Below, in pieces: positions 39,512-54,500 of a stretch of 64,000 nt of DNA. Made by a program: the position numbers and the translations under genes. Under the pieces are notes generated by a model. It was not told where the DNA came from. It made no database searches and saw only the letters and a program-made list of their open reading frames with translations. Positions within the stretch are counted from its first letter, which is position 1. Every line of letters starts with the position of its first letter. Source of the stretch: Pterobdella sp. o SKG-2022 (taxonomy: Eukaryota; Annelida; Clitellata; Hirudinida; Piscicolidae); contig OZ038325.1 of the NCBI GenBank assembly GCA_964035795.1, positions 6,875,107-6,939,106 on the forward strand, written 5' to 3'.

Positions 39512-42500
39512 TTAGGAAAAGATTGTGATGACCTCTTTTCCTCCACCTCTCACCATCAAGACCCGGTCTAAACCTTCTGTTAACACTTCTAAGAAGTCCA
39601 TGTCTGTGTGTTTGTGTGTGTGTGTGCTGCGTGCGTGCATGCTTTCTTTTAAATTAAACTAATAAACTTCAAAAACTACTCAGCTATACACATGCTCCCA
39701 CCAATACTCCCATCTTATAAATCAACCAACCCCACTAAACAAACCAGGCACAGCATACAAAACAAACACTTCTTACAGCTGGTTTCTCCAGAAACATCTT
39801 TGGGTGGGTTGGGGAGGTTGACGATCACTAGTTTAGCTTCACAACTGTGCTCCTTTATCACCTGGTTTAGGCGGATTGCTGTCTGCATTCTCAAAACATT
39901 TTGTGATGTACGTCTGTTTGAAGGAGAGGATGGTTAGGTGGTGTTTTTGTTTGTGAGGTAATAGGAACTTAGATAAATCTACTTCAAAAACTCGTAAATC
40001 GTCAAATTTTCTATCAACAAATCACGCAACACACATTCTACCATAATACAACAAAAAACAAAATTATAACAATAACCATACCACACAACCACAAAAGCAA
40101 CACTACACAACACTGAAACCACAACATATTCTCACTGCGGTACAGGCTGCACTCCGGCAGAAAGAGGGGTTGAGATGAAGCTGGTAGATGCAGCTCTGAT
40201 AGCATCATCAGTCTCCTCGGGTCTCACTATGTCCACACTTTTGCATCTGCTCTCTTTAGTGATGGAGTTGGTGTCCTCTTCATCGTTGGTGACGTTGGTG
40301 GGAGCTACTGAGGTAGCAGACATAGCTTCGTTCTCATGGCTAGACTCTTCCTTCGACACTGTGAAGCGGCCCGCCTATATGGATTTTAACACTATCAATA
40401 ACTATTTGAACAGATAAAATAAATAATAAATTTATAAAAGTTAGGATAGTTTCGATTTAATCTAATTAGTTGGTGTTAGTCTTCCATACAAATTTTTTTT
40501 TAGATTGACTTTCAGTCCCATATTGGGGTTTCGTTAGCTCAACAGATGTTTCACAGGGTGCTTGTGCATATAATTGTCGACCCGCGTGGGGTTGAGCCCG
40601 GTTACTTTAGATAACTAGTCTAATGCTCTACCAGCTGAGCTATGTGGGTCGACATACATATACATAGTAAAATAAAAGCAAAAACCATATACAAGCGAAA
40701 AATTCATGAATCACCATAATGGAGGGTTCAGGAGCTTCCGGTTCGTCTAACGATTCCTTGATGGGCACAAATTTAGAGAGAGGGGAGGTCTTGAGAATCG
40801 ATGGGGGGTGGTTGGGTACGATGTGCGAAGACAAGTAAGCCTGGTCCATAATCATTTGGGGCTGTGAGGGAGGTGGCACGTTTAAATAGGAGTAGTGCTG
40901 AAAAGTTGAAAGTAGCTTACAAATAACGTCATTGCTAAAAGTTTAGATAACTATTTTAAATACATAGGAATTCGCACAGTTATTTGAGAATATATAAAAT
41001 TGAACTTATTCATTAATTAAATATGAAAAATTATAATATGCTTGAGAAAATAATTGGAAAAGCTTTAAAAAGAACTCTCTTGATAAATTTTAAACAGAAT
41101 TGTTTGGTAGATTATAAACAGCCTATGAAGAAAATTCTCCAATAAATTTTAAACAAGCTAAGAATAAGAAATTTTCAAAAAATTTCAAACAGTTATGAAT
41201 GTAAAAATTCCATGATGAGTTTAAAAAAAACTATAGAAAAGAATTTCCGATAAGTTATCAAAATTTGAAAAAAAGTTTAGATAGATTATTAACAATCTAT
41301 GAATGTTTTCTTTAAATTCATTTATAAATAAGTATATCTCAATAAATAAAAGTGTTTTTTATGATTAAAAATTTTGAGGCCAAGTGTCCCAATGTTTTAC
41401 TTTCCAAAACGCTTAGCTTATATCTATTTTAAACTAAAGAATATAATAAACTTGATGCAACGGACAACTTAACGTTGTCAAGCGTCTTGTTTGCAATATA
41501 TATTCATTGGTTACCTAATGATGATATAGATTATATCAAAAAGCTTCGTCAAAATAAAAAATTCAAATTTTGTCGTGTTTTTATGATTTACAAAAAAGAA
41601 TAGATTTTTAAACTTCCCACAGTTAACGAGTTCCTCTTGACATTCATCTTCTCAAGCAGAGCATTCCTCTGCTCAGCCCTCAAGGTACGTTCGTAAGTGT
41701 AAGCCGAGATGTCTGTTGTGGGCTGGATGGGTTAGGTGTTTTGTGTGTTTCTTAATGGCCGTTGAGCTAATGGTTTCTCAGTTAGTTGAATATGAAATGA
41801 AGTGTTTGATTGGATTATTCAAATAATTGGTTTCATTTATTTTTAATGAATATAGAATTTTGGGAATAAGTTCATGAAATATTCATATAGTTATCTTGAT
41901 CATAAATATATAACATTTGTTCTTCCAAACTCTTTTGCCATCCTCCAACTATTCTTCAAAGCTCCTAAAAACTTTGAAATACCCTTCTACTAGTTTCAAA
42001 CATAGAACACTTTCGAGTTCTTTAAACCCTCTAACCTTTCGATAGTTCTTAATACTCCTCCCCTTTCTTTCCTCTTTCCCATTTTACCCCCTCCCCTCCT
42101 CCCAAACCCACCATCTCGACCACAATCACTTGCGCAGGTATTCTGAGGTTGTAGAGAAACTTTTCCATGTCTTTCTGGATTTGAATGTTGTTGTCGTCAA
42201 GCTCTGTAGAAAGAGTTAGGGGGTTAATGGTGATAAAGATAAGAATAAAAAAACTACAACGGGTATAACAGAGGTGGTTCAGTTGTTTTTTGACAATGAT
42301 GAAGATAAGAATAGAAATAAAAACGGTTATAAAAGAATAATAAAAGTTAAAGAAATTAGTATAATTATAACAAAAAATGAGAAAACAAAACTTTAACTTG
42401 AAAAAATAACTACAATTAGTATAATAGTGAAAAAAAAAACAATAAAAACAGTAGAAAAACAAAGATAAAAGTAATAAAACAAAAAAACATAATAATAATA

Positions 42501-45500
42501 ATAACATTAAAATTTGGACCAGTTTTTAGGTCAAGTCAATATGAGAGTTATGACCTACCAGTCTTAGTAGTTGTATAAAAAAAAATAAAAAAATCGAAAA
42601 AATTTTTTTTAAAAACAAATCATTGAAAAAAAAACAATAAAAATATAATAATATTTAAAATAATGTGAAAGCTTAGAAGATTCTCAGAAACAGAATTATT
42701 ATCAACAACTTATGAAAAGATGAAGACAATTTAGTGGGTGAAAAAATAAAACAGAAAAAAATCCCACTAAAACAACATTATCTTACGAGCAACGGTGAAA
42801 ATCCTCATTTTGCATTTTTTCCAGACTTTTCCTTGCGTAAGAAGGAAGGGCAGCAGCATCAACAAGCCACCTTCATCTGTGGGTGGAGATCCCAAAAGAG
42901 CCGCAGAGGTGGGAGGTTTGCGGGGTTGAGGGTTAAGGAAAAGTATTTTTTTATTCCAATTATTTTTTACATTGTCATGAGTGTTTTTAAATAGAACTTG
43001 AATAAACAAAATAATGAATAAAAAGTATAATATTAACAAGAATACAAATGGAATAATAAAAACAATAATAAATAGTAATAATAATAATAAGTGATACATT
43101 GTGCCTCCTTTGGTCAACTTTTTAATTTTAAAACATTGTTTCCAAATTCGATAACAACTCAACGCACAACAATGCTGCAAGTTTCATTAAATTGTAAAAA
43201 AGCTTTTAAAAGTGAAGCTCGCATCGTAAAGTGATTTAGAAAAACTTCACTCAGTCAGCTACTTAATGTTAGTTTGACGTACAAGAAATATATATAGTGA
43301 CAAACCAATAAACATAAAAACGGATAATGATAAAATTATCGAAAAGTATGGCTTATTTTGCTATTTTAATAAATTTATAGAAATATTATAAATATACTAG
43401 AAAACTAAAGAAATAAAACTTTAAAAATAATACAAAACTAAGATTAAATTCGAACAAAGAATACTAATAAAAAAACCTAAATTAATTAAAAACTAAACAG
43501 AAGACCAAGTGGGTGTAAAGATCTACTGGGTCTGGGTGCCCAAAGGATACGTACTACCCACCAGATATCAATCGTGCCGCCCATCCGGTCCCCGTTCTCT
43601 GGGAACTGGTTGATTCCCTTCACGATCAACACTGCTAACTGGCGTTCTGCTGTCAGTTTCATCGTATCTGTGTGTGTTGTTTTTTATGTTTGTGTAGTTT
43701 GGTGTTTTTGTATGTGCTTAGTTAGTATATGTTCATATCTACAGAGATCATCAGACTTACACTGGATAAACTGAATAAGTTTTAGCTGTCAACTCACATA
43801 CATTTTTATTCACATACACAAACACAAGCACACCTATAAAGAACTTGTAATTTGTTTTCTCCTGTCTCCATTTTGTTGGCCAATTAATAAGCACAGTGTT
43901 GTGCCTAAGACCGCCCACACCTGCATCTTGGACCCTGATTGGTGAAAAAAAAACTTTAATTTTCATATAAATACTAAAAGTTATATTAAAACAGCCATAA
44001 AAATCAACAAAACATAATTGAGTTAATTTTTGCGGTAATGATACGCTTATAAATTGATACAAAATATTTATTTAGTAGCCCCTCGGAAAACTTTTATTTG
44101 AGCATAAGCTGAGCAAAAAGAAAATTCAAAAAAATTTATGTTAATTTTTAATAACAATAATATTAATAATAATAATTTTTTTTATAGCGCTTTAAAAGAA
44201 TTCGAATTCATGTATCGCCTATAGCGCTTTTTACTCACAGAAAACTGATGCCATCAAAAAGATTTCGAGCCACAATAACTTCAGAAAAGCCTTTCACTTT
44301 TTCTCTCTTCATAATCCCTGATATCCGTTGTTTAGCAACATCTGCGTCCTGCATCCGGTTTTTGTGCGTGCCCTCCAATACCGTGCCCACAAGGGTTAGA
44401 CCCCGCCCTGTTTGGTTCAATGATTGGTTGGTTGAAAATGTGGTAATCAGTGATTGGTTGACACGTTTTTGTGAAATTTTTTATTATTTTTATGGTGAAA
44501 TAAATTTATGTAGCGTCAAATGAAATTTTAAATGATGGAAGATTTAAAACTCGTGGCTTGGAGATTAGGTTCACTTAGTTCCAATTTGACTAAAAATACC
44601 TGAGACCATTAATTCTCAAAATAATTTTAAAACCACCTTAGTTTTTCTAAATTTTAATAAAGACTTGATTTACAGTTTCTAAGGAAGAAAAATGCTTAAA
44701 CAAAGTCAAGTTTGATGGAAAATCTGCGATAAGAACCCGGTAATGAATTTAAATTCTCTTGAGTAAACTTGAAGAATTTTTCATCTTAAATTAAATATGA
44801 TTTTTTTGGAAAAGTTTCTTGACTTGTGTTCCAAACATGCTTTTAAGTAAAAATTTTTGTCATTAGAGAAATTATTTTAAAGTTAAAAAAGTTTTTACCG
44901 GCTTTGAGTTGGCTTGAGAAGGTTAACAATTTCCTGTACTTCTGATCCATTGTATCTCCTAAAGATATTGATTTATTATAGCTGGCTGCTGTACGAAAAT
45001 CTACGAATAAATGAATAATTCTATACACCTCTCCCATTCATTCTACAATTTCATTATCTTTATCATCTCATTCATTTTTTCTCATCATCATAATTATTCA
45101 AATAATCATTCTAAGCGCTCGACCAACCACAAACACCCCATTATTCCATCACTAACCCATCTTAATTAGGATTAGCAGCTGGGGCCTCCAATTCTTGACG
45201 TGAGGGGGTCCTTCTTCCAGCTTCAACAACGCAAACCTGGCTGCGCTCATCGCCAAACCTCGGATTCCATCACCCCACTCTTTCTCTGCTCTATAAAGAA
45301 ACGGGAATGTTTGAAGTTGAAGTAAGTGCACAAGAGTGTTGGAATGGAAAAGTGGTGTTGAAGTTTATACCACTTCAACTCAATTATATTGTGTTCTATT
45401 GTAAAGTTTTGAGCTTTAAAGATTGGATTTTTCTTATATAGAATGATTTGTGTTTATTCAAAGATGAAGAAACATGATAAATTCAAATAAATAAGCATGT

Positions 45501-48500
45501 ACTCCAACAAAAATAAATATACTATATATAACTCATCCAAACGATTTAAAAAGCGAACGTACCCTTTGTACTCAATGTATTTGTAGATGGTAGCTGCAAT
45601 CAACAGAGCAGCCAAAGCATAGTACCAAGAGGTCAAAAACATCAGTGTTAGGCATAAGAAGACCCCAAACAGCGATAAAACCCTGAAGTCGAGTTTAATG
45701 AATTGTTGTGCTTTGTGTGTGTCTAGATTTTAATGTGAAATTTGTGGATTCTTTTTTTAGGGTTTTCAACAAAGTTGAAAATGAATTAAAGTTACTTTTT
45801 AGAAAAATATTAATGTTGAAACTAATTTAGTATTATTGTTGTTTTTATTGGATTTATTATTTTCTTGACCATTGTTATTATAATCAATGTAATAACCAGT
45901 GATAGAATTTGAATCTAGGTCTCCAGTTGGGGCTTTTGAGAATGGTCTGAACTGCGCATGCCATGTTGGTGAAGCAATAACACATGAGAAAAAACCTGCA
46001 TGCATGGAATGAAAGAAGAAAGTTGAACATGAAAAGTAGGCTGGTGGTAAATGGGTAAAGGTTAATAAAAGTATAATAAAAAAAGAAATAATTCTTTTTA
46101 CAAACTAATTTTAAATTAAATTTATAATTAAATTAATTTTCATAGGTTGGAGATGAATGTTCATTATTTCTTAAAGCTTAGAATTCAAATGCACGTAACT
46201 CATGAAATTTTGAAACTTTTAGTAATAATATTGAAATAGGAACAGACATAGTAATGATTGGGGCGATGTGGTCGACATTGGCGAGAAGAACGCCACACTC
46301 GGCAATAATTGCTGTCAGGTACAAAGCTCTTTTCGGCTCGCCTTTTTTGTTGGTGACTGAGAATGGGTTCAATATGGGAATGACTCCATCTGCAGCTATA
46401 GCCTGCAGCAGTCTAGGTGCTCCTGTAGTCATAAGTGTTTAGATGCTTAGTATTAAATAAAGTATGTAAACGATGTTAGTTTATAGGATTGGCAAAAATT
46501 TAATTCCTATATATTGAAGCTCATATAATTTTTTCAAATTATGTTTTTTGAAAATACACATGATTATTCGAAAATATCACTTAAGACTTTCATAAGGTAA
46601 AACCTTATCACAGTGGGTTCGATTTTTTAATTTTAAAATACCATTTCAATATTTGGTAAAATTTAAAAGCACTTCAAGGATAACGAAAAAAAAACTTTGA
46701 CACTCACCCACAAGACTCTGAAGACCAGCACCACAGGTCGAGAGGAAGGACCCAATGACGATGACCCAAGGACTGGGCCAGGCCAGTTGAGCAACTATCA
46801 GCCCCCCTCCCATGCTTTCACCAATCCTTTGAGGTAGATTGGTTGGAATAAAGATGTGAATATTTGAAGAAAGAAAGTAGAGAGATTGTTTAGTGGGATC
46901 GTGGATATATTCCTTTTCAGATTGAGGTAGACATCAACTACATTCAACGTAGTGCATGTATTTATAAGGGTTTTTATGTTTCAACGTAAATGACAGTATA
47001 CTTTGATGGCATTTATTGACAAATGGTATTTTGCTATTATAATTTAGCTCGAAGGATGAGTTTGGTTGACAACAGAAAATCGTAATGCCAAATGTGGAAT
47101 CTAATAACTTGAGAAAAAGATGCCAGTCTAGAGGAACACTCCATAGAAATTAGTTCTATGTAACAGTAATTATTTTTTTCATTTACCTATTATAATTTTT
47201 TTCTCTAGAGAAAAAAAATTAGCAGACTGCTGCCGACGGTACTGGAACACGTACAGCAGTATAATCTAATATGGAAGAGACGAAAGATGTCGGAAAATTC
47301 CCAAGTATTTATAAATGTGGGAAGTAAACTCTTTGAACGTTAGCATATGGTTTTGGAATATTTTGTGTGTGATGAAAAATGATAATTTCAATTTGAAAAA
47401 AAGTAGCTTTAAAATGAAAAAATGGCTCAACTAAATTACGGAGCTTCAAACCTCATAAGTGCTTTTATTATTGTGAGGGTGTGAAAATATGCGATAAAAA
47501 ATTTAAAGTATTTCCACTGTTAAAAAGCATGATTAATATAAATGAAAATTTACTTGTCTCTGAGGAATTGCCCTTCAATAGTGGCTCCAAACAGAAGCAG
47601 AGTACTCAGATCTGTACGCAACATTCCCATGCAACGAATGATTGAAATCGTAATTCAATTGGGAACGAGTGAAGGAAAATTTTACAGTCTTTACATCAAA
47701 TATTAAAATATTTTGGGAACAAAAACATAATAAAACAAAGTTTAGTTTTAAAATTTCATTTAATATAAGCATTAAACTATTTTAGAATCATTTTATGGTA
47801 TTTTAAACCTTCTTTTTTATAAAACAAACATCCACCATTTTGGGTAAATAAACTTCTTAAAACTGCAGTCTTTCAAGCTTTCTATGAAAAATTCTAGAAA
47901 GAAATTTTTGGTATGTTTAAACAATTAATTTTCCTGTTTGCTCTACAAGTCGCCGCTTTGGTCAACACAACCTCTCCCCTTTTTTATGATATTAATTTTC
48001 AATTATTTATAATAATTTTTTCAAAATTCAATAAATCAAAACAAACCCAAACTAGTACGTGCAACAAAATAAACATGGTAATAAAAAAAACTTGCAAAAA
48101 CACAGAAAAACAAAAACAATCATGCAAAAAAAGATACACGAAAAATACATATTCAAACATTAACACTTGAAAATACATAGTAGCAAAAGACATTAAAACA
48201 AAAATAAAGCATACAAACAGCCACAAAGCAAAGGATACAGACAAAAGAAGTAAGGGAAACAGCTCCCAGAGTTCCAACAGGGATGGACTTTTGGGCATCT
48301 GCCAAATCACCTGACCTGTTTGATCCTGCCATCAAGCCTATAGTGAGAGGATGATTGAATTTTGATGATGGGTATGGAGAATAGGATTTTCATGATGTTA
48401 TGGTATTACTTATAAATCTAATTTGTTTTTTCACAATAAATAACTTTATTCATCCATCAAAAATATTACATTAAAATGATAAATCTACATAATTCTCATC

Positions 48501-51500
48501 TTTGAAAACATAAAAAATTTTATAAAACCTACAAAAGAATTTGAAGATCACCTGTAACGGAAGGGAAAAAGATGCCGATGAGGACGATGAATGATGTTGA
48601 AATATCAACCAAGATGTCCCCTCTAGCTCTGTCCCCTTTCACCCTGGTTCCTGAGTGTTGGAAGACCATGTGTTGACCAAAAAGTTGGTATGGTGTGGGT
48701 GCTAAAGCTTGCTATAATGTGGGGATGAAGGTGTGATATTTGGCTGGCGTGATGTAGTTTGTGTAGTAAAAGATTGGGCAGTATGTTGTTGGCGTGGTTT
48801 GGTTTGGTATGAAGTGATGAAAGGTGATATGATTTGGTATGGTGCGATGTGTGGGGTGGTACATGGTGGTTTGATATGACTCGCAAAAAGTAGTTATGTA
48901 GAATTTAACTATGTTGTAGATTTTAGTGGTAAGGAAATGGTTTGTAGAATTGTAGAGGTTGGAGTTACGACTACTAGCTGAAGAAATTTTTATGGAGTGA
49001 TTATGAGAGCTTGAAATAAATCCCGTAAATTGAGTTAAAAAGTTTTGGGAAATTTTCAAAGTTCTGGAAACGAAAAAATTCAAATTATTTTCAACATTCA
49101 GCTCGAGCATTCGATATGACTTGTTTTATGTTTGTGATATGATCTGAACTAAGACGGGAATATTAGGAATGACAAAAAATTCTCAAGCATTAGGTTTATG
49201 GATGTAGATAGATATTTGATACAATACATATAAAAAATAATTCATTTGAAGTTCAAATATGACTACTACAATAAAAATAGTTTGGAAATTCAAAATTTTT
49301 AAGCATCAGAGAAGCTACGAAAAAAATTCGTAAATAAATATTGCTTTCTTGAAAAATGCTTCATATTTCTTTGAAAAAATGTCCAAGAAGACTTATTAAA
49401 TTGAGAACCTGAGAAAATTGGTAAAATAATTGATCTATCTGACAAATAGAAAAGTATATAGCGGTAGGAGATAGTCCCAAAGCTATGGACATGGAATAAA
49501 AGACAGATTCATAGGGTTTAGAGAGAGGTTTTAAATCACAAATTAACGTTTTTATGATTTATAATTAGTTGTTTTAAACGTTTAAATTGAATAAATTCAA
49601 ATTTACTGAAAGAAACTTTAACTAAAAATAGGTCTTGTGAAAGTTAATTAGACTGAAATCAATCTCATTAAATGTACATTTCAAAAAATAGTTCCACCTA
49701 TTATGTCTCCAACACTCGAGTAGCTTGAAAATGCATTTTCTGAAAATGATAAAACATATTTAGTAATCAATAAAATATATTAGAAAGTATGAATACTATT
49801 ATCAAACGCTTTTGAACGCTTCAAAATACCGCTCAATAAATAACCTCATCCCATTAAATTATATATTGTAATGGCATTTGAATGAAATTTTTTTATACAT
49901 TAATAAGAAATATATAAAAAACAAAAACATCAATACAGGAAAGAATGGTGTACAGAATGATAAGCACTTGATTAAATTACTCTAATAAAATGAGCATTAA
50001 TTTCCATTTGTAAAGGTTTTTGTTATAAAAATATAATATATATGTAATATATAATGGATTTATACGTTCAGAATTATTATAGAAACTTGTGAAGATAATT
50101 TTTGAATGCATATTTCATTTTTAAAGGGACTTTTGGGTGCTAAATTTTAATTAACTTCATATTGATGATTGAGTTAATTTTCTAAGAATTCCCAGAGAAT
50201 TAGCACTTCAAAACACATGATTGGAAAATTTTTGAGAATAATTCGAAATAAATTCATAAATGAGAAAATTTATTTAAAATAAATCTTTTTAAGGTAATTA
50301 TTTATAATAATTTTTTGAAATTTCTCCAGAAGAATAATTAGTTTTATCGCATCATCAATTTGGCGAAATCTTTTCTAATGGTTTTACACTTTAAACGAGA
50401 AAAGTTTTATATTCAAATTCTTTTTTAAAACTACTTAATTGTTTTTGAGCCCGAATATAAATATTTAATTTTCTCGATCCATCTTGTATGCCAAGCATTT
50501 GCTTTTATAGGCGTGCAAACATTTTTATTTCCAAACATTTTTCCTTCAATAAGATAGAAAATACTGAAATATTATTTTTTTGTTGATATCAATTTCTTTA
50601 CATAGATATATCCTAATCCAACTCCACTAAACTCCTTATTAACCTAGTCAAATATTCCAACTCATCTCTCCTTCCACCATCTTTCACCCCCTTTTTATCC
50701 ACCTACCCATGAACTTTCCACTTCCCAAGCCTGGAATGCCAGCTTTGTAAACAATCTCATTATCTCTGAAGTAGACACAGCTTTCCAAAGTGGTATCATG
50801 CAGCTCATACTCTGTAATGTTTGGGCAGTAGAGGGCAAAGAGAGAGTTATTGGTGTATTTGTTGCACTGAACAAAGCCGTTTTCATCTCTGATGACGTCT
50901 TCTGCTATCAAACGGTTCCCCAGTAAGCAGATTCTATGGGTTGGTGGTTAGAGTATTGGGTTGCTTGTAGTGGGTGTATTGAGTTGATGAAGGATGGTTA
51001 GTGGAGGTTTGTAGTTAGCGCCACTTATGGTCTGGAAATATGATTAAAACTACAAAAACCTACTAGCGTTTTGTAAGCCTTTTTCAAATTATCCTGTGAA
51101 GATTTTGTGCCAAAAGATCATATATAAAGTGATTTTTGGCATAAATATTCTCCTTATTGAAAAATTCCTTTCCAAAAATACAGTTCTTTATCGTTTATAT
51201 AAATTTACGAATTTTTTCATCTTTTCTGCAAATCGTGTAAAAAACTTTATTTAGTTTTAAGATTTTTTTCGCCCTAAAGTGTAAATAACTTCCAGCAACG
51301 CAACACATCAGAATAATTTTTTATAAAAATTTTCAATAAATATTTTTTTACGCTTTTAAAAAGCTAATATTTTAAAAAGCTTCTGTAGTAAAGTTTATTT
51401 CATTTTTACAAGGCCATTAACAGCCAAAAACAATGAAAGGAACTATTTTTTGCATGAATTTCCAATACCATTTCAAACTTTCAAAACCATGCATGATACT

Positions 51501-54500
51501 AAAGAGTCGATCAAGTCTTTTCAGACTCAACCTAGTTAAAAGTCTTTTTCGACTAAAATCTTCCTATAAAACTATTCTCGAATTGATAACCTCAATTGTT
51601 TCCAAAGAAAATCAATACAGAAAGATTAAAAAAAATATTTATTACATTACACAGCATCTGATTAAACAGACCAAACCACATATACACCACACTACACCAC
51701 ACATCTTCAAAATACATTCTGATATCTACTTATCACCAACCAACTTACACACACATTAGATTAAAAACCCAAACCACATCACACACCAACCACCTCACAC
51801 ACCCTATCACATCACGTACAGCATCATACAAACCCAACCACACCACATCATTTCAACCACACTCCCCCCATTACATCGACTCCGCCCCCACATCACATCA
51901 ACCCCACTTCACCACATACTTCGGCCCACGATTGGGATTGGAGACAAAAATTCCAATGTAGACACACACAATGGAGAAAATCACACAGAACAGAGCCACT
52001 GGAGAAAATTTTGAGACGAATTTCACTCCAATGAAGACACAAGTAAACATGAAGAGTAGCAGAATTGTTCCATAAACTCTGTATGCGTTGTAAGCGTTTT
52101 CTGGTATGTTAATTGGTCCGAAAATGGCAGCTCCTTCTGGGGCTATGTATTGCTGCAGGGGGTTTGGGCTTATGTGGTTTTATTGTTTATGTGGTTTTGA
52201 TGTTTATGTGGTTTTTGTGTTTATGTGGTTTTTGCGTTTATGTGGTTTTTGTGTTTATGTGGTTTTGATGAGCATGTGTTTTTGATGTTTATGTGGTTTT
52301 AAAAAATTTTGAAAATGTGTGTGAGTGTTTTTTTCACTAAAAATTTCAAAAATAAAATTTCGAAGTTACGTGAAGTGAGTTACTTTTAAAATAAACTCCA
52401 AGTTCCAATATAACCAGAAATTTTATGAAACACTAAATCTATAAACTAAATTTATATATAGAACTTCACCATTAAATAATACAAAGACTCCTTATTCCAA
52501 GTATAACTGAGTAAAACTCTTGTTAAACAGTGGTTTATTTCTCATATAACCAAGAACCTATTAAACCTACTAAAAATATTTCGACAGCTCCTACGATGTA
52601 CATTGCAGATGCCACTGAAGTTCCCAGGTAGAACAATATCCCGACTGCACCTCCGAATTCTGGACCCAGAGATCTGGAAGAAAATTTATTATAAGTATGC
52701 TTAAATTTAATTAGGTTCAAAATGTTAGATTTTGTGTTTTTAAAGCGTTTTTTAGGTTAAATTTATAGCGAAAACTGGTGAAATGCCTGTCTGATAGATT
52801 AAAACTGGTGAAAGAACTAATGTCTGATCGGTTTGGACTGCGTCTTTGAAATAATTAGTTTCTATTGAGGCTTTATGAGTCTGAGATTTTATTGTTCACA
52901 AACATATCATCGACTATCGATTGTCCTCGCAAACACAGGTGATGGGAATTTTTTCTTATATTTTTAAAAAATTTCTTTGATCTGAGTAAAACTTAATTTC
53001 AATTATTTAGTACGTTGTCTCTGAGAGATAATTATTTAGTGGTATTTTTGTGAGCTTCAAGTGCGAGTTAAATCGAAAACAATGCGTTTATACCCATGTT
53101 ACCATCTAAATTTTTTCAATAAAAAGAAAAAATACCTTTTTAAAAATTAAAACATAAGTCCAAAAAACTTTATTTAAATTGAAAATAAATATTCCAGGCA
53201 TAAAAGCTTTTCTTGAAAATGTAATTTTTCTAAAAAGTTTTCAAATATCGACTGCGTACTTTCTTGACTGTCTCCAAAATTCGACTTGACAATAATCTCA
53301 CCAAAAAAACAACTAATTAGGCATGAAAACATCTCCAAAGCATCAATCCTTTATCAGCCGTAACACTACAATGACTTAGTTTTTTTTACCCTGCTTTTGC
53401 TTATGACCTTTCCCTACCACTTTCCCAAGATTAATATCATCCGACATTTTGTCGAAAAATTTTCATGATAGTATTCTCAGCAATATTACCAAATATGAGT
53501 TTCCACAAAACAAAATGCTAGTAGTCATAAATCAGTATAATCCTAATAACGTTTTTATCACCCCATAAACCTCTGCACCACCCACCTTGAAATCATGAAA
53601 TATGATCCACCCCCAGGCACCACGCCATTTGTTGCAATGGCGCTCATCGATATTGATGTGGTCATTGTCTGTAAGATGTGGTGGATGGATGGTGGGGATT
53701 GAGTGGTGGTTTTTGGGGAAGAAGGAGAATAGATTGGTGGGTGTTGGTTGCTTGTAGGAAAAAATTTGTGTGTTCAGTTGGCTGGTGGAGCATTGAGAGT
53801 AAAAGTTTAAATATTGGGTTGGTTGTTGAAAGTTTATTAGTTGTTATAAATTAGATAGTAAAAGGTGTTGAGTGGTTGAGTGTAGTTGTATTCAAGGAAA
53901 AAGTCATTTGATGCAGTTTCTATTTGCTTGCTCAACAAAAAAACCCACTTCGCCATTATTATCCAATATTGAATTACTATGGCATTAAAACAGTGTAACA
54001 ACTACCAAAAATGGAAATAATACAACAAAAAAAACGAATAAAACAGCTATAAGCACAATATATGAAAAACATCATGCGAACGTTAGAAATAAACTACAAC
54101 TTCTACGATTTTATACTAAAACCGACTACTTCAACATAAAACAAGAAAACAAAGCCAGTATGCATTATACGAAAAAAGATTTTTTAAACATTATAATAAC
54201 AACAACAAAAAAAACAAAAATTAGAAACATCACAACAACAAAAAACATTAAAAGCATAACAACAACATAAAACCCTAGAAAATACTACAACAACAAAAGC
54301 AGTAAAACTCACACAGCAACAGCAGGTCAAAACGATAATGAAGCATTCTATCCACCCAGCTGTACCCACCAACCACACCAGTCTAATGAACAGCAACACT
54401 CCAAATATGTTCTGACAACAAGGGAAAAATACCCCTAAGACTGTTCCTAGTTTTGCTTCCTGTTTGTGGGTGGGTGAGGGTTGTTTGTGAAAAGTTTGTA

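Noticed and set aside
40560..40655. tRNA gene with TTAGACTAGTTATCTAA arm
   Set aside because: Fused to a repeated non-tRNA body with an A-rich tail and shared with a second copy, so it is the head of a SINE.
46254..46442. Plus-strand open frame opposite a KCC exon
   Set aside because: Shadow of the conserved KCC exon 46248-46422, whose protein is clearly recognised.
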